From: Yokenella regensburgei ATCC 49455
GTDB taxonomy: Bacteria > Pseudomonadota > Gammaproteobacteria > Enterobacterales > Enterobacteriaceae
Assembly (NCBI RefSeq): GCF_000735455.1
Contig: NZ_JMPS01000032.1
Location: 62,001-126,000 of the forward strand
Length of the DNA: 64,000 nt
Reading direction: 5' to 3'
The translations under genes were made by a program, and so were the position numbers. A model generated the notes under the pieces. The model searched no databases. It had not been told where the DNA came from and saw only the letters and a list, made by a program, of their open reading frames with translations. Below, in pieces: positions 1 to 9,056 of the stretch. The first letter of the stretch is position 1, and the number at the start of each line of letters is the position of its first letter.

Positions 1-98
1 TGCATATCCGTGAAGCGAACGGTCTTCGGATCGAGATCCGGATATGCGTCGTACAACGCCTCGCCGATTTCGCGGCTGTCGGTCCATTTCAGTCCCAT
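1..98 (-). CDS. iscX: IscX, Fe-S cluster assembly accessory protein (partial, C-terminus cut by window edge)
   Basis: Reading leftwards from an ATG at 98, the frame is open to the window edge and encodes about 32 residues beginning [20 protein letters not shown], which I recognise as the start of the roughly 66-residue IscX (YfhJ). IscX is a small acidic protein that binds IscS and iron and modulates cluster assembly. It follows fdx with only three bases between the fdx stop and the ATG, so it is the last gene of the isc operon. The second half lies outside the window. Confidence 0.9.
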
Positions 99-101
99 AG
101 A

Positions 102-437
102 TCAATGCTCGCGTGCGTGGTTGATAGTGTAGCGTGGGAATTCCACGACCAGATCTTCATCGGTCACCAGCGCCTGGCAGCTTAAGCGACTGTCCGGCTC
201 CAGACCCCATGCTTTATCCAGCATGTCGTCTTCGTCTTCCGAGCTTTCCGCCAGGGAGTCAAAACCTTCACGCACAACGCAGTGGCAGGTGGTGCAGGCA
301 CAAGATTTTTCGCAGGCGTGTTCCACTTCGATACCGTTACGCAGGGCAACGTCGAGAATGGTTTCACCGGTATTCGCTTCCAGGACAGCGCCATCCGGAC
401 AGAGGTCCGCATGAGGCAAAATTACAATCTTTGGCAT
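102..437 (-). CDS. fdx: [2Fe-2S] ferredoxin of the ISC system
   Basis: 111 residues, the usual length for Fdx. Four cysteines sit in the adrenodoxin-type ligand pattern, at residues 42, 48, 51 and 87 (ACEKSCACTTC, then SCQ). The protein donates electrons during Fe-S cluster assembly on IscU and can also interact with IscS. It starts two bases downstream of the hscA stop and is therefore probably translated as part of the hscBA-fdx-iscX block. Acidic composition is normal for the family. Identification is secure from sequence and operon position. Confidence 0.97.
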   Translation of the reverse strand: MPKIVILPHADLCPDGAVLEANTGETILDVALRNGIEVEHACEKSCACTTCHCVVREGFDSLAESSEDEDDMLDKAWGLEPDSRLSCQALVTDEDLVVEFPRYTINHAREH

Positions 438-438
438 A

Positions 439-2289
439 TTAAACCTCGTCCACGGAATGGCCTTTCAGCGCGGTACGAACAGATTTGTCCATCCGGCGAG
501 CAGCAAATTCCTGGGTTTGCTTGTCTACGTTTTTAATGGCTTGTTCAATAGCATCGGCGTCATCGTCCTGGGCAACCACGCTAAGGTGCGCGGCGGCTTC
601 GTCGATAAGCTGACGCTCTGCGGCGCTTAACAGCGCGGCATCAGCGGCCAGAGCACCATTGAGGCTCTCCAGCACGCGGGCGGCTTCCACTTTCTGCTCG
701 GCAAGCATACGCGCTTTCACGTCCTGCTCGGCGAAGCTCATGGAGTCCTGAATCATTGACGCAATTTCGGTGTCGGTAAGACCGTAAGACGGTTTCACCT
801 GAATAGCAGCCTCCACGCCGGTGGATTTCTCCATCGCCGTGACGCTCAGCAGACCGTCGGCATCGACCTGGAAAGTAACGCGAATATGCGCCCCACCGGC
901 CGGCAGGGCCGGGATCCCACGCAGCGCAAAGCGCGCCAGCGAGCGGCAATCCTGCACCAGCTCACGCTCACCCTGCATGACGTGGATAGCCATCGCGGTC
1001 TGACCGTCTTTGAAGGTGGTGAACTCCTGCGCGCGGGCCACCGGAATGGTGGTGTTACGCGGGATAACCTTCTCGACCAGGCCACCCATGGTTTCGAGAC
1101 CCAGAGAGAGCGGGATAACGTCGAGCAGCAGCATTTCGCTGTCCGGCTTGTTACCCACCAGAATGTCGGCCTGAATCGCCGCGCCGATGGCCACGACTTT
1201 ATCCGGATCGATGGCGGTCAGCGGAGTGCGACCAAAGAACTCGCCCACGCGCTCACGCACCAGCGGGACACGGGTGGAGCCGCCAACCATCACGACTTCC
1301 AGTACCTCTTCGGCTTCAACACCCGCATCTTTCAGCGCGCGGCGACAAGAAAGCAGCGTGCGCTTCACAAGCGTAGCGATGAGGTCATTAAACTGTTCGC
1401 GGGTAACGGTGCCTTCCCAGCCAGCAACGGCAACGCGAGTCTCTTCGGCGTCGCTCAGCGCAATTTTAGCGGACGTCGCGGCATCGAGGAACTGGCGCTC
1501 AATGCGCGCATCGCTGCGATCGCTGATACCCGCCTGCTCGCGCAGGAGTGAGGCCAGCAGGTGGTCGAAATCGTCGCCGCCGAGGGCGGAATCACCGCCG
1601 GTTGCCAGCACTTCGAACACACCGCGGCTTAAGCGAAGAATCGAAATATCAAAGGTGCCGCCACCGAGATCGTAAACCGCAATCACCCCTTCCTGACCGG
1701 AGTCGAGGCCGTAGGCAATCGCGGCCGCCGTCGGCTCGTTCAGCAGGCGCAGAACGTGCAGCCCGGCGAGACGGGCCGCGTCTTTGGTGCCCTGACGCTG
1801 TGCATCGTCAAAATAGGCTGGAACGGTAATGACCACGCCATCCAGCTCGCCTTCCAGCGTTTCGGTGGCACGTGCCGCCAGCGCTTTCAGGATATCGGCG
1901 GAAACGCGAATCGGGTTAACCACGCCGGAAGCTGTATCGATCATCGGCAGGCCGTTTTCACTTGCCTTAAGCTGATACGGCAGGTGCGGGTAACGCGCCT
2001 CAATATCGGCAAGCGAGCGACCCATCATGCGTTTGACGGAGCTTACGGTATTCGCCGGATCCTGTGCCGCGGTCTCGCGAGCCTTATAGCCCACGATATG
2101 ACCATCCGCGTGGTACTGCACCACGGACGGCAGGAGATGGCGACCTTCACCGTCGGCGAGGGTTTCCGCCTGGCCGCTGCGTACGGTCGCGACCAGGGAG
2201 TTGGTGGTGCCTAAGTCAATGCCCGCCGCCAGACGACGCTGGTGCGGCGCGGCGCTCAGACCCGGCTCACTAATCTGTAATAAGGCCAT
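439..2289 (-). CDS. hscA: HscA, specialised Hsp70 chaperone for Fe-S cluster transfer
   Basis: 616 residues, matching family length. An N-terminal Hsp70 ATPase domain (GIDLGTTNS phosphate loop near residue 23; [12 protein letters not shown] near residue 210) is followed by the substrate-binding beta-sandwich and a helical lid. Together with the J-protein HscB, HscA binds the LPPVK motif of IscU and drives cluster transfer to acceptors in an ATP-dependent cycle. The gene lies between hscB (14 bases upstream) and fdx (1 base downstream) in the isc operon. No missing motif was noticed. Confidence 0.97.
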   Translation of the reverse strand: MALLQISEPGLSAAPHQRRLAAGIDLGTTNSLVATVRSGQAETLADGEGRHLLPSVVQYHADGHIVGYKARETAAQDPANTVSSVKRMMGRSLADIEARYPHLPYQLKASENGLPMIDTASGVVNPIRVSADILKALAARATETLEGELDGVVITVPAYFDDAQRQGTKDAARLAGLHVLRLLNEPTAAAIAYGLDSGQEGVIAVYDLGGGTFDISILRLSRGVFEVLATGGDSALGGDDFDHLLASLLREQAGISDRSDARIERQFLDAATSAKIALSDAEETRVAVAGWEGTVTREQFNDLIATLVKRTLLSCRRALKDAGVEAEEVLEVVMVGGSTRVPLVRERVGEFFGRTPLTAIDPDKVVAIGAAIQADILVGNKPDSEMLLLDVIPLSLGLETMGGLVEKVIPRNTTIPVARAQEFTTFKDGQTAMAIHVMQGERELVQDCRSLARFALRGIPALPAGGAHIRVTFQVDADGLLSVTAMEKSTGVEAAIQVKPSYGLTDTEIASMIQDSMSFAEQDVKARMLAEQKVEAARVLESLNGALAADAALLSAAERQLIDEAAAHLSVVAQDDDADAIEQAIKNVDKQTQEFAARRMDKSVRTALKGHSVDEV

Positions 2290-2303
2290 AATTGCTTCCG
2301 AAA

Positions 2304-2819
2304 TTAAAAATCGAGCAGCTTTTCTTCGAGTTGTTCAGCGCTGCTTTGCAGTTTATCGAGAAAACGAAGCTTACGCACAGTGTCCGCCGCTACGTCCCAC
2401 GTCTCGTTATCCAATTGCTCCACCATCAGCTGATGGCGGTCGTTATACATGCCTTTGACTCGCTTCATGAAGGCGGTAAGACGGGCTTCGTCTTTTGCCT
2501 GTTCAATCTCGTCGAGCTCTTCGCGAAGCTCCAGCTGCTCCATCAGGAACGCGGTATCGCGAACGGTGTGCTGCTCGCTCGCTAAATCAAAACCGTGCAG
2601 CGAGAGCATATACTCCGCGCGGGCAAGCGGGTGGCGCAGCGTCTGCCAGGCCTGGTTGATGGTCGCCGACTGCTGAACGGCAGCCAGTTGCTCAGACTGC
2701 GGGCGGCTGGCGAATTTATCCGGATGGAACTGGCGCTGCAGATCCTGGAATCGCGTCGCGAGAAGTTGCGTGTCGAGCTGATAGCGGGTCGGCAACCCAA
2801 AGAGGGTGAAGTAATCCAT
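2304..2819 (-). CDS. hscB: HscB, J-domain co-chaperone of HscA
   Basis: The chosen ATG gives 171 residues starting [10 protein letters not shown], exactly the family length; an upstream in-frame start would add 13 residues that match nothing known. The J-domain carries the HPD motif at residues 32-34 needed to stimulate HscA ATP hydrolysis. The C-terminal helical bundle binds IscU. A hairpin (2849-2869) separates it from iscA, which may let the hscBA-fdx part of the operon be expressed at a different level from iscRSUA. Confidence 0.96.
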   Translation of the reverse strand: MDYFTLFGLPTRYQLDTQLLATRFQDLQRQFHPDKFASRPQSEQLAAVQQSATINQAWQTLRHPLARAEYMLSLHGFDLASEQHTVRDTAFLMEQLELREELDEIEQAKDEARLTAFMKRVKGMYNDRHQLMVEQLDNETWDVAADTVRKLRFLDKLQSSAEQLEEKLLDF

Positions 2820-2848
2820 AACAATCTCAGGGTTAACGTGGTAAAGCA

Positions 2849-2869
2849 AACCCCACACGAGGTGGGGTT
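2849..2869 (-). promoter_or_regulatory. Intra-operon hairpin between iscA and hscB
   Basis: A perfect 8-bp inverted repeat (AACCCCAC / GTGGGGTT) with a 5-base loop lies in the iscA-hscB gap. There is no U-tract on the sense strand, so it looks like an mRNA processing or stabilising structure rather than a full terminator. Its role is inferred from position only. Confidence 0.5.
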
Positions 2870-2883
2870 ATCGGGAGATGCAC

Positions 2884-3207
2884 TTAAACGTGGAAACTTT
2901 CGCCGCAACCGCACTCATCTTTCACGTTCGGGTTAGTAAACTTAAACCCTTCGTTGAGGCCTTCTTTAACGAAGTCCAGCTGAGTGCCGTTGAGGAATTG
3001 CAGGCTTTTACCATCGACAACCACCTTCACGCCCTTGTCTTCGAACACGGTATCTTCAGCAGAAGGTTCGTCAACAAACTCCAGTACGTAAGCCATGCCT
3101 GAACAGCCCGAAGTACGTACGCCTAAGCGCAGGCCGAAGCCTTTACCACGGTTAGCCAGGAAGGAATTTACTCGTGCTGCAGCACTGTCGCTAAGGGTAA
3201 TCGACAT
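2884..3207 (-). CDS. iscA: IscA, A-type Fe-S carrier protein
   Basis: 107 residues from the ATG at 3207 ([13 protein letters not shown]), the standard length; the longer in-frame start adds only MRSF. The three conserved cysteines of A-type carriers are at 35 (TSGCSG) and at 99 and 101 (CGCG) near the C-terminus. IscA binds iron or a [4Fe-4S] cluster and passes it to target apoproteins, especially under aerobic conditions. It lies 19 bases downstream of iscU in the operon. Confidence 0.96.
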   Translation of the reverse strand: MSITLSDSAAARVNSFLANRGKGFGLRLGVRTSGCSGMAYVLEFVDEPSAEDTVFEDKGVKVVVDGKSLQFLNGTQLDFVKEGLNEGFKFTNPNVKDECGCGESFHV

Positions 3208-3226
3208 AAAAGACCTCAACTATTTA

Positions 3227-3613
3227 TTATTTTGCTTCACGTTTGCTTTTGTAATCCGCAATCGCGGCTTTGATCGCATCTTCTGCCAGGATAGAGCAGT
3301 GAATTTTCACCGGCGGCAGTTCGAGTTCGTCTGCGATATCGGTGTTTTTAATCGCCTGCGCTTCGTCCAGGGATTTGCCCTTCACCCACTCGGTAACCAG
3401 CGAGCTGGAAGCAATCGCTGAACCGCAGCCGTAGGTTTTGAAACGCGCGTCTTCAATGATACCTTCATTGTTGACTTTAATCTGCAACTTCATCACGTCG
3501 CCACAAGCCGGTGCACCGACCATGCCGCTACCCACGCTCTCATCGCTGTTGTCGAAAGAACCGACGTTGCGCGGATTCTCGTAATGATCGATAACTTTTT
3601 CGCTGTAAGCCAT
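3227..3613 (-). CDS. iscU: IscU, Fe-S cluster scaffold
   Basis: 128 residues, the standard length. The three ligand cysteines are at 37 (PACGD), 63 (YGCGS) and 106 (KIHCS), and Asp39, which controls cluster release, is present. IscU receives sulfur from IscS, assembles [2Fe-2S] and [4Fe-4S] clusters, and hands them on with HscA/HscB. It lies 24 bases downstream of iscS. Highly conserved, with no anomaly. Confidence 0.98.
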   Translation of the reverse strand: MAYSEKVIDHYENPRNVGSFDNSDESVGSGMVGAPACGDVMKLQIKVNNEGIIEDARFKTYGCGSAIASSSLVTEWVKGKSLDEAQAIKNTDIADELELPPVKIHCSILAEDAIKAAIADYKSKREAK

Positions 3614-3637
3614 GATTGAATTCTCCTTATATACCGA

Positions 3638-4852
3638 TTAGTGATGTGACCATTCAATGGTGTTCAGATCCACGCCCTGCTTGAACATTTCCCACAGCGG
3701 AGAAAGGTCACGCAGACGGCCGATGGAGTTGCGAACCAGCTTGATGGTGTAGTCAATCTCTTCTTCGGTAGTGAAACGACCTAAAGAGAAACGGATAGAA
3801 CTGTGCGCCAGCTCATCGGTCATACCCAGCGCGCGCAGCACGTAGGATGGCTCGAGGCTTGCAGAAGTACAGGCAGAACCAGAGGACACGGCCAGGTCTT
3901 TCAGGGCCATGATCAGCGACTCGCCTTCAACATAGTTGAAGCTGACGTTCAGGATGTTCGGAGCGCCCTGCTGCAGGTCGCCGTTGAGGTAAACCTCTTC
4001 CATATCCTTCACGCCGTTCCACAGACGGTCACGCAGAGTGCGCAGGCGAGCCATCTCGGTGTCCATCTCTTCTTTCGCAATGCGGTAGGCTTCGCCCATG
4101 CCCACGATCTGGTGAACAGGCAGAGTACCAGAACGCATGCCGCGCTCATGACCACCGCCGTGCATTTGCGCTTCGATACGGATACGCGGTTTACGACGAA
4201 CGTACAGCGCGCCGATACCTTTCGGTCCGTAGATTTTGTGGCCAGAGAAGGACATCAGGTCAACTTTCAGCTGGCTCAGATCGATAGGCAGTTTGCCCAC
4301 GCTCTGGGTCGCATCAACGTGGTAGATGATACCGCGCGCACGGCACATTTCGCCGATAGTCGCGATGTCCTGTACCACGCCGATTTCGTTGTTCACGTGC
4401 ATGATGGAAACGAGGATGGTGTCGTCACGCATCGCCGCTTCGAGTTCTTTCAGGTCAATGATCCCGTTGCTTTGCGGCGCCAGGTAGGTCACTTCAAACC
4501 CTTCACGCTCGAGCTGACGGCAGGTGTCCAGCACGGCTTTGTGTTCGGTTTTGCAGGTGATGATGTGCTTGCCTTTTTTCTGATAGAAGTTGGCAGCACC
4601 TTTGATCGCCAGGTTGTCAGATTCGGTCGCACCGGAGGTGAAGACGATTTCACGCGGGTCGGCACCCACCAGTTCAGCAATCTGGTTACGGGCAATATCT
4701 ACCGCCTCTTCGGCCTGCCAGCCAAAGCGGTGAGAACGAGAGGCCGGGTTACCAAAGGTTCCGTCCAGGGTCAGAAACTGCATCATTTTCTCGGCAACAC
4801 GCGGGTCCACCGGCGTGGTTGCGGAGTAGTCGAGATAGATAGGTAATTTCAT
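3638..4852 (-). CDS. iscS: IscS, cysteine desulfurase
   Basis: The ATG at 4852 gives 404 residues ([14 protein letters not shown]), identical in length to E. coli IscS; an upstream start would add 9 unrelated residues. It is a PLP enzyme of aminotransferase class V. The SGHKIYGP motif carries the PLP lysine (about residue 206), and [10 protein letters not shown] carries the persulfide cysteine (about 328) on the mobile loop. It converts cysteine to alanine and delivers sulfur to IscU, TusA and ThiI. Second gene of the operon, after iscR. Confidence 0.98.
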   Translation of the reverse strand: MKLPIYLDYSATTPVDPRVAEKMMQFLTLDGTFGNPASRSHRFGWQAEEAVDIARNQIAELVGADPREIVFTSGATESDNLAIKGAANFYQKKGKHIITCKTEHKAVLDTCRQLEREGFEVTYLAPQSNGIIDLKELEAAMRDDTILVSIMHVNNEIGVVQDIATIGEMCRARGIIYHVDATQSVGKLPIDLSQLKVDLMSFSGHKIYGPKGIGALYVRRKPRIRIEAQMHGGGHERGMRSGTLPVHQIVGMGEAYRIAKEEMDTEMARLRTLRDRLWNGVKDMEEVYLNGDLQQGAPNILNVSFNYVEGESLIMALKDLAVSSGSACTSASLEPSYVLRALGMTDELAHSSIRFSLGRFTTEEEIDYTIKLVRNSIGRLRDLSPLWEMFKQGVDLNTIEWSHH

Positions 4853-4922
4853 TGCTCTTAAACTCCGTACATCACTCAATGCAAGGAACCAGGCAACCGA
4901 CCTGATGTACGGCCGTGTTAAC

Positions 4923-4938
4923 GGGGCACGGATGCCCC
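4923..4938 (-). promoter_or_regulatory. Hairpin in the iscR-iscS intergenic region
   Basis: A perfect 6-bp G+C stem (GGGGCA / TGCCCC) with a 4-base loop lies in the 126-base iscR-iscS gap. In E. coli this gap holds a structure that stabilises the iscR part of the transcript when the small RNA RyhB triggers loss of the iscSUA part. The homology of function is inferred from position. Confidence 0.45.
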
Positions 4939-4978
4939 GGCCTGGCTCTAAATCTTTATAATTTTTACCCGAAGGTCA

Positions 4979-5470
4979 TTACGCACGCAGTTTGACGTTG
5001 ATCGCGTCCTGGGTGCGGTTGCTGCGATGGGATTCGTGGCTATGCTGACGACCGGAAACATCAAGGATTTCCTGGTTATTGACCAGTTCACCCAACGTGA
5101 TGTTGTTCAGGAAGCTGGTCAGGCGATCGCTCAGATCGCGCCACAGCGCGTGCGTCAGGCACTTATCGCCGCCCTGACAGCCGCCTTTACCCTGACAACG
5201 GGTAGCATCAACGGATTCGTCAACAGCGCTAATCACTTCGCCAACAGCAATGCTGCCCGCATCTTTACCTAACAGATAACCGCCGCCTGGACCACGTACG
5301 CTGGAAACCAGGCCATTTTTACGCAAACGGGAGAACAGCTGCTCCAGGTAGGAAAGCGAAATTCCCTGACGTTCTGAAATATCTGCCAACGGAACCGGGC
5401 CCGATTCGGAGTTGAGCGCAACGTCCAGCATCGCGGTCACGGCATAACGCCCTTTAGATGTCAGTCTCAT
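4979..5470 (-). CDS. iscR: IscR, Fe-S-sensing Rrf2-family transcription regulator
   Basis: 163 residues. An N-terminal winged helix ([19 protein letters not shown]) is followed by the cluster ligands Cys92, Cys98 and Cys104 ([14 protein letters not shown]) and the nearby His107. Holo-IscR with [2Fe-2S] represses its own operon; apo-IscR regulates a second class of promoters such as suf. It is the first gene of the isc operon, behind two tandem operators (5552-5602). The C-terminal tail is low-complexity, as usual. Confidence 0.97.
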   Translation of the reverse strand: MRLTSKGRYAVTAMLDVALNSESGPVPLADISERQGISLSYLEQLFSRLRKNGLVSSVRGPGGGYLLGKDAGSIAVGEVISAVDESVDATRCQGKGGCQGGDKCLTHALWRDLSDRLTSFLNNITLGELVNNQEILDVSGRQHSHESHRSNRTQDAINVKLRA

Positions 5471-5551
5471 GTCTTACTTAACCTCAAACTCGCCCCTGCC
5501 CGGGGTTTTTTATAGTAAAATGGGGGTATTGCATAGCAGGGCCAAGTCTGA

Positions 5552-5577
5552 CATTCCTGACTAAATTGGTCAACTAT
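5552..5577 (-). promoter_or_regulatory. IscR type 1 operator, promoter-proximal
   Basis: On the minus strand the site reads ATAGTTGACCAATTTAGTCA followed by GGAATG. It closely fits the type 1 IscR pattern (AT-A-YY-GACT-RWWW-YAGTC-RR-S-T). It overlaps the likely -35 element of iscR, so binding by holo-IscR should repress the operon. Confidence 0.8.
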
Positions 5578-5602
5578 TTACTTGACTAAATTAGTCAGGT
5601 AT
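5577..5602 (-). promoter_or_regulatory. IscR type 1 operator, promoter-distal
   Basis: On the minus strand the site reads ATACCTGACTAATTTAGTCA followed by AGTAAA, a near-perfect type 1 IscR site. It directly abuts the first site with about 25-base periodicity and ends one base before the trmJ stop codon, so the operator fills all remaining space between the two genes. Confidence 0.8.
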
Positions 5603-6343
5603 TTAGCGATCCGTGCGCTCTTTATTCATCTGTTCAATCGATGCCAGCATCCCGCGCAGGATGTTCAATTCCTGGCTTTCCGGACGCGCGCGGGTGAACA
5701 GACGGCGCAGTTTGTTCATCACCTGCCCCGGGTGACTTTCGCGAATAAAGCCGGTCGTCAGCAGGGTTTTCTCAAGGTGTCCGTAGAAACGTTCGAGATC
5801 GTCAACCAACGGATACGGCGTCTCTTCATGCTCAGCGCTTTCACCTTTCTCCTGCGTCGCCAGCCAGGCCATACGCACTTCATAGGAGATCACCTGCACC
5901 GCCATCGCCAGGTTCAGCGAGCTGTACTCCGGGTTCGCGGCAATCGCCACATGATAGTGGCACTTCTGCAGCTCATCGTTGGTTAAGCCCACGCGTTCAC
6001 GACCGAACACCAGCGCCACCGGCGCATGTGCGCCTTCCGCGACACTTTTCAGCCCGCATTCACGCGGATCCAGCATCGGCCACGGCAGCGTGCGGGAACG
6101 CGCACTGGTACCGACCACCAGGCTACAGCCTGCCAGCGCTTCGTCAAGTGTATCGACGATTTGTGCGTTACCAATCACATCGCTGGCTCCGGCGGCCAGG
6201 GCGATAGCCTGAGAATCTGGTTTCACCAGCGGATTCACCAGCCACAGATTCGTTAAACCCATGGTTTTCATAGCGCGGGCGACAGAGCCCATGTTGCCGG
6301 TGTGAGAGGTTTCCACCAGCACGATTCGAATATTTTGCAGCAT
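5603..6343 (-). CDS. trmJ: TrmJ, tRNA (cytidine/uridine-32-2'-O)-methyltransferase
   Basis: 246 residues, a SPOUT-class methyltransferase. The start [20 protein letters not shown] carries motif 1, and the knotted SAM site [16 protein letters not shown] lies near residues 110-125. A C-terminal extension follows, as in E. coli TrmJ. It methylates the ribose of nucleotide 32 in the anticodon loop of several tRNAs. It is transcribed in the same direction as the isc operon just upstream and divergently from suhB. Its 3' end abuts the distal IscR operator. Confidence 0.95.
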   Translation of the reverse strand: MLQNIRIVLVETSHTGNMGSVARAMKTMGLTNLWLVNPLVKPDSQAIALAAGASDVIGNAQIVDTLDEALAGCSLVVGTSARSRTLPWPMLDPRECGLKSVAEGAHAPVALVFGRERVGLTNDELQKCHYHVAIAANPEYSSLNLAMAVQVISYEVRMAWLATQEKGESAEHEETPYPLVDDLERFYGHLEKTLLTTGFIRESHPGQVMNKLRRLFTRARPESQELNILRGMLASIEQMNKERTDR

Positions 6344-6467
6344 AGTTTTTCAGCGTCTGAAGATTATTCGCCGATATTACCATAAGTGTGAGACATATTC
6401 CGAACTCGCTGCTATACTCTGCGCCGTTTTAGTTTCCCCGTTCTTTAACATCCAGTGAGAGTGACCG

Positions 6468-7274
6468 ATGCAACATCCAATGTTGACCATCGCCGTGCGC
6501 GCAGCGCGCAAGGCGGGTAATGTAATTGCCAAACACTACGAAATGCCGGACAGCGTAGAAACCAGCCAGAAAGGCAGCAATGATTTTGTGACCAACGTCG
6601 ATAAAGCCGCAGAAGCGATTATTATCGAAACTATTCGCAAATCTTACCCGCAGCACACCATCATCACCGAAGAAAGCGGTGAGCATGAAGGCGAAGATCA
6701 GGATGTTCAATGGGTTATCGATCCACTGGATGGCACCACCAACTTCGTAAAACACCTGCCTCATTTCGCCGTATCTATCGCTGTACGCATAAAAGGCCGT
6801 ACTGAAGTCGCGGTTGTTTACGATCCGATGCGTAACGAACTGTTCACCGCAACCCGCGGTCAGGGCGCTCAGCTGAACGGCTACCGTCTGCGTAACAGCA
6901 CCGCTCGCGATCTGGACGGCACCATTCTGGCGACCGGTTTCCCGTTCAAAGCCAAACAGCACGCTACCGCGTATATGAATATCCTCGGCAAACTGTACAC
7001 CGAATGCGCTGACTTCCGCCGCACCGGTTCTGCAGCTCTGGATCTGGCCTACGTTGCCGCCGGCCGCGTTGATGGTTACTTCGAGATTGGCCTGAAGCCG
7101 TGGGATTTCGCTGCAGGTGAACTGATTGCTCGTGAAGCTGGCGCGCTGGTGTGCGATTTCACCGGTGGTCACAACTACATGACGACCGGCAACGTGGTGG
7201 CTGGTAACCCGCGCATCGTGAAAGCCATGCTGGCTAACATGCGTGATGAGCTGAGCGAAGCCCTCAAGCGTTAA
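6468..7274 (+). CDS. suhB: SuhB, inositol-1-monophosphatase family / transcription antitermination factor
   Basis: 268 residues, one more than E. coli because of an extra residue at the N-terminus (MQHPMLTIAV). The metal-binding IMPase motifs EESGEHEG and WVIDPLDGTTNF are present, and a second signature (WDFAAGELIAREAG) is near residue 220. The protein hydrolyses inositol monophosphate in vitro, but its cellular role is in rRNA antitermination complexes with NusA, NusB, NusE and NusG. A REP-type hairpin follows the stop. Confidence 0.96.
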   Translation: MQHPMLTIAVRAARKAGNVIAKHYEMPDSVETSQKGSNDFVTNVDKAAEAIIIETIRKSYPQHTIITEESGEHEGEDQDVQWVIDPLDGTTNFVKHLPHFAVSIAVRIKGRTEVAVVYDPMRNELFTATRGQGAQLNGYRLRNSTARDLDGTILATGFPFKAKQHATAYMNILGKLYTECADFRRTGSAALDLAYVAAGRVDGYFEIGLKPWDFAAGELIAREAGALVCDFTGGHNYMTTGNVVAGNPRIVKAMLANMRDELSEALKR

Positions 7275-7285
7275 TCTGTTGTGGT

Positions 7286-7317
7286 GCCGGATGCGACGCT
7301 GACGCGTCTTATCCGGC
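7286..7317 (+). repeat. REP (palindromic unit) element after suhB
   Basis: The element begins GCCGGATGCGACGCTGACGC and ends CTTATCCGGC, the classic enterobacterial REP/PU sequence that folds into a long imperfect hairpin. It is followed by TTTT and separates the convergent suhB and NicO genes, so it may also end or protect both transcripts. Confidence 0.85.
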
Positions 7318-7321
7318 GCTT

Positions 7322-8302
7322 TTAAAACGGTCTTAATCCCCTTCCCACCGGCACCACACTCATCCACATCACGACCGCTGCCGCCAGTAAGATCGCGCCT
7401 CCGGCTAATGCCAGCGTTGCTAACCCCACCTGCCGCCACAATACCGGTGCACTGCTGCCGCTTAGCCTGACAGCCAGTTGGCGAAAACTGTGTACCAGCA
7501 ATGCCAGGGATGAAATGGTGATTGAGGTTCCGGCCGCCATTGCCAGCGCCGAGGCCACCCCCCAGCTAAACACGCCAATCACTTTACTGAAGAGCAGCAC
7601 CATAATTGCGCCCGAGCAGGGCCGCATCCCCATCGATAACACAATCATCAGCCTGGCGCGCCAGTCGTTGCCCTGGGCCGACTGCTCCGGCGAAGGAAGA
7701 TGTTGATGCCCACAGCCGCAGTGTTCATGGTGCACATGCTGGATCGTAAAAGCTTTAAATACCGGCTTACGCAACAGCGCACGCAGTTTTTTCACTGCCC
7801 GCCAGCAGAGCATCAGCCCCAGAACACCCACCAGGGCATAGCTACCGCGCTCAAGCCAGAAGCTGCTGAGGTGCAGCTGCCGTGCTGGCAGCTGCAGCAG
7901 CGTCAGCACCACAACAACCAGCGCTACCGCCACCAACCCCTGCAGCAGTGAAGCCGCGAGCGTCAGCCCAATGCTTGATTTCAGCTTCGAGGGATGGGTC
8001 GCAAGCCAGGTGGTGATAACAATTTTCCCATGCCCCGGCCCGAGCGCATGCAGTACGCCATAGATAAAACTGAAAATGAGTAACGACCAGCCCGCCTTAT
8101 GGGGGTTATCCGCCACCGCTTTCAGAAGCCCGCTCATTTTCAGATTTAGCTCACGCTGCCAGACAATGCTTTTCATCATCACCTGCGGCCACATCTGCCA
8201 CAGCACGATACCTGCCGCCATCATCAGCACCAGCCCAAGCGCCAACGGTCAGAGGTGCCACCAGCGTTTTGTCCGCCCAGAGCCTGCAGAGATTACTGAC
8301 AT
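7322..8302 (-). pseudogene. NicO-family nickel/cobalt efflux or transport protein with in-frame TGA at codon 18
   Basis: The natural frame begins at the ATG at 8302, overlapping the stop of the upstream DUF1007 gene (ATGTCAGTAA). It is interrupted by TGA (8251-8249) at codon 18, exactly where Trp would be natural (RWWHL-stop-PLALGL). The remainder is intact from a TTG codon at 8245 (307 residues). It has about six hydrophobic segments, the NicO signature LHALGPGHGKIV, and a metal-binding loop HVHHEHCGCGHQH. NicO proteins (RcnA relatives) move Ni/Co ions across the inner membrane. It may be a pseudogene, a restart from TTG, a read-through product or a sequencing error. Outside the first 20 codons nothing is damaged. 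Confidence 0.75.
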
Positions 8303-8931
8303 TTAAGCGTTACCTTTTGTGCAAAGTACTGACCCAGTTCCATATCTTCCGGCGGAGCGTCGGCTTTATCCAGGGACAAGGCATAGGTGGTCATTTTCTC
8401 GTTAGGCTCCGGCGTGGTGAGCGTCACCCGGCAAGCGTTTTGTTGCGCCGCTGGCAAACTAATATCGTGGTCGTTCTTCCACGTCATATCAACGTAGTAA
8501 GTGGGATCATAGGTTGAAAAAGTATAGGTTTGCCCCGCCAGCGGTTGCGGCTCTGCCAGCGGCAGCGTAAAGGTCAGCACCGCCTGATGCCCTTCCCGGG
8601 CAAGCCCATAGCCGTCGGGCCGGTTCTCGAACTTCACCTTCTTTCCGTTGTGCCAGACTTCAGTGAAGTAGTGCTGCCCCAGCACATTCGCCATCACCTC
8701 TGCCGCGAGCTTTTTCCAGACTTCATCCCCCGGTTTGGCATTCCCCGCATCATAGAGGAGATCCGCCGAGGTGATTTCATCCATCTTCCAGCGCATGGAT
8801 AAGCCGGTAAACTGGCCGTTTTTCACCACCACTCCGGTCTGGATATCAATAAAACTGTGCGGGTGCGCCAGGGCCGGTAATGATAAAACCATGAAAAATG
8901 CGCTAACGACGCATTGTTTCACTCTGTTCAT
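8293..8931 (-). CDS. DUF1007 family periplasmic protein, partner of the NicO transporter
   Basis: 212 residues from the ATG at 8931, preceded by a good ribosome site (GAGGAAGAC before the ATG); the longer frame to 8982 lacks one. The N-terminus MNRVKQCVVSAFFMVLSLPALAHPHSF is a signal peptide with likely cleavage after ALA, leaving a mature start rich in histidine (HPHSF) that could bind metal. DUF1007 genes commonly precede NicO transporter genes, and the two overlap here, so co-translation is likely. Function is not established; a role in periplasmic metal handling is inferred. Confidence 0.85.
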   Translation of the reverse strand: MNRVKQCVVSAFFMVLSLPALAHPHSFIDIQTGVVVKNGQFTGLSMRWKMDEITSADLLYDAGNAKPGDEVWKKLAAEVMANVLGQHYFTEVWHNGKKVKFENRPDGYGLAREGHQAVLTFTLPLAEPQPLAGQTYTFSTYDPTYYVDMTWKNDHDISLPAAQQNACRVTLTTPEPNEKMTTYALSLDKADAPPEDMELGQYFAQKVTLKCQ

Positions 8932-9056
8932 GTCTTCCTCACGTGAAAAATTCTGTGAACTACGCCAGCAATCCTTGCGCAAACACCGGCGGGTGCGCTT
9001 TCGCTATTCGATCCTTTCACTATTCTTATCAAAAACCCCTAACTGGAACCATACAG

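Noticed and set aside
3803-4846. 347-codon open frame antisense to iscS
   Set aside because: Mirror of a highly conserved, codon-biased gene; no start signal or domain.
5490-5520. GCCCCTGCCCGGGG-TTTTTT hairpin in front of iscR
   Set aside because: The T-run is on the strand opposite to iscR, so it is not an attenuator for iscR, and no plus-strand gene ends there.
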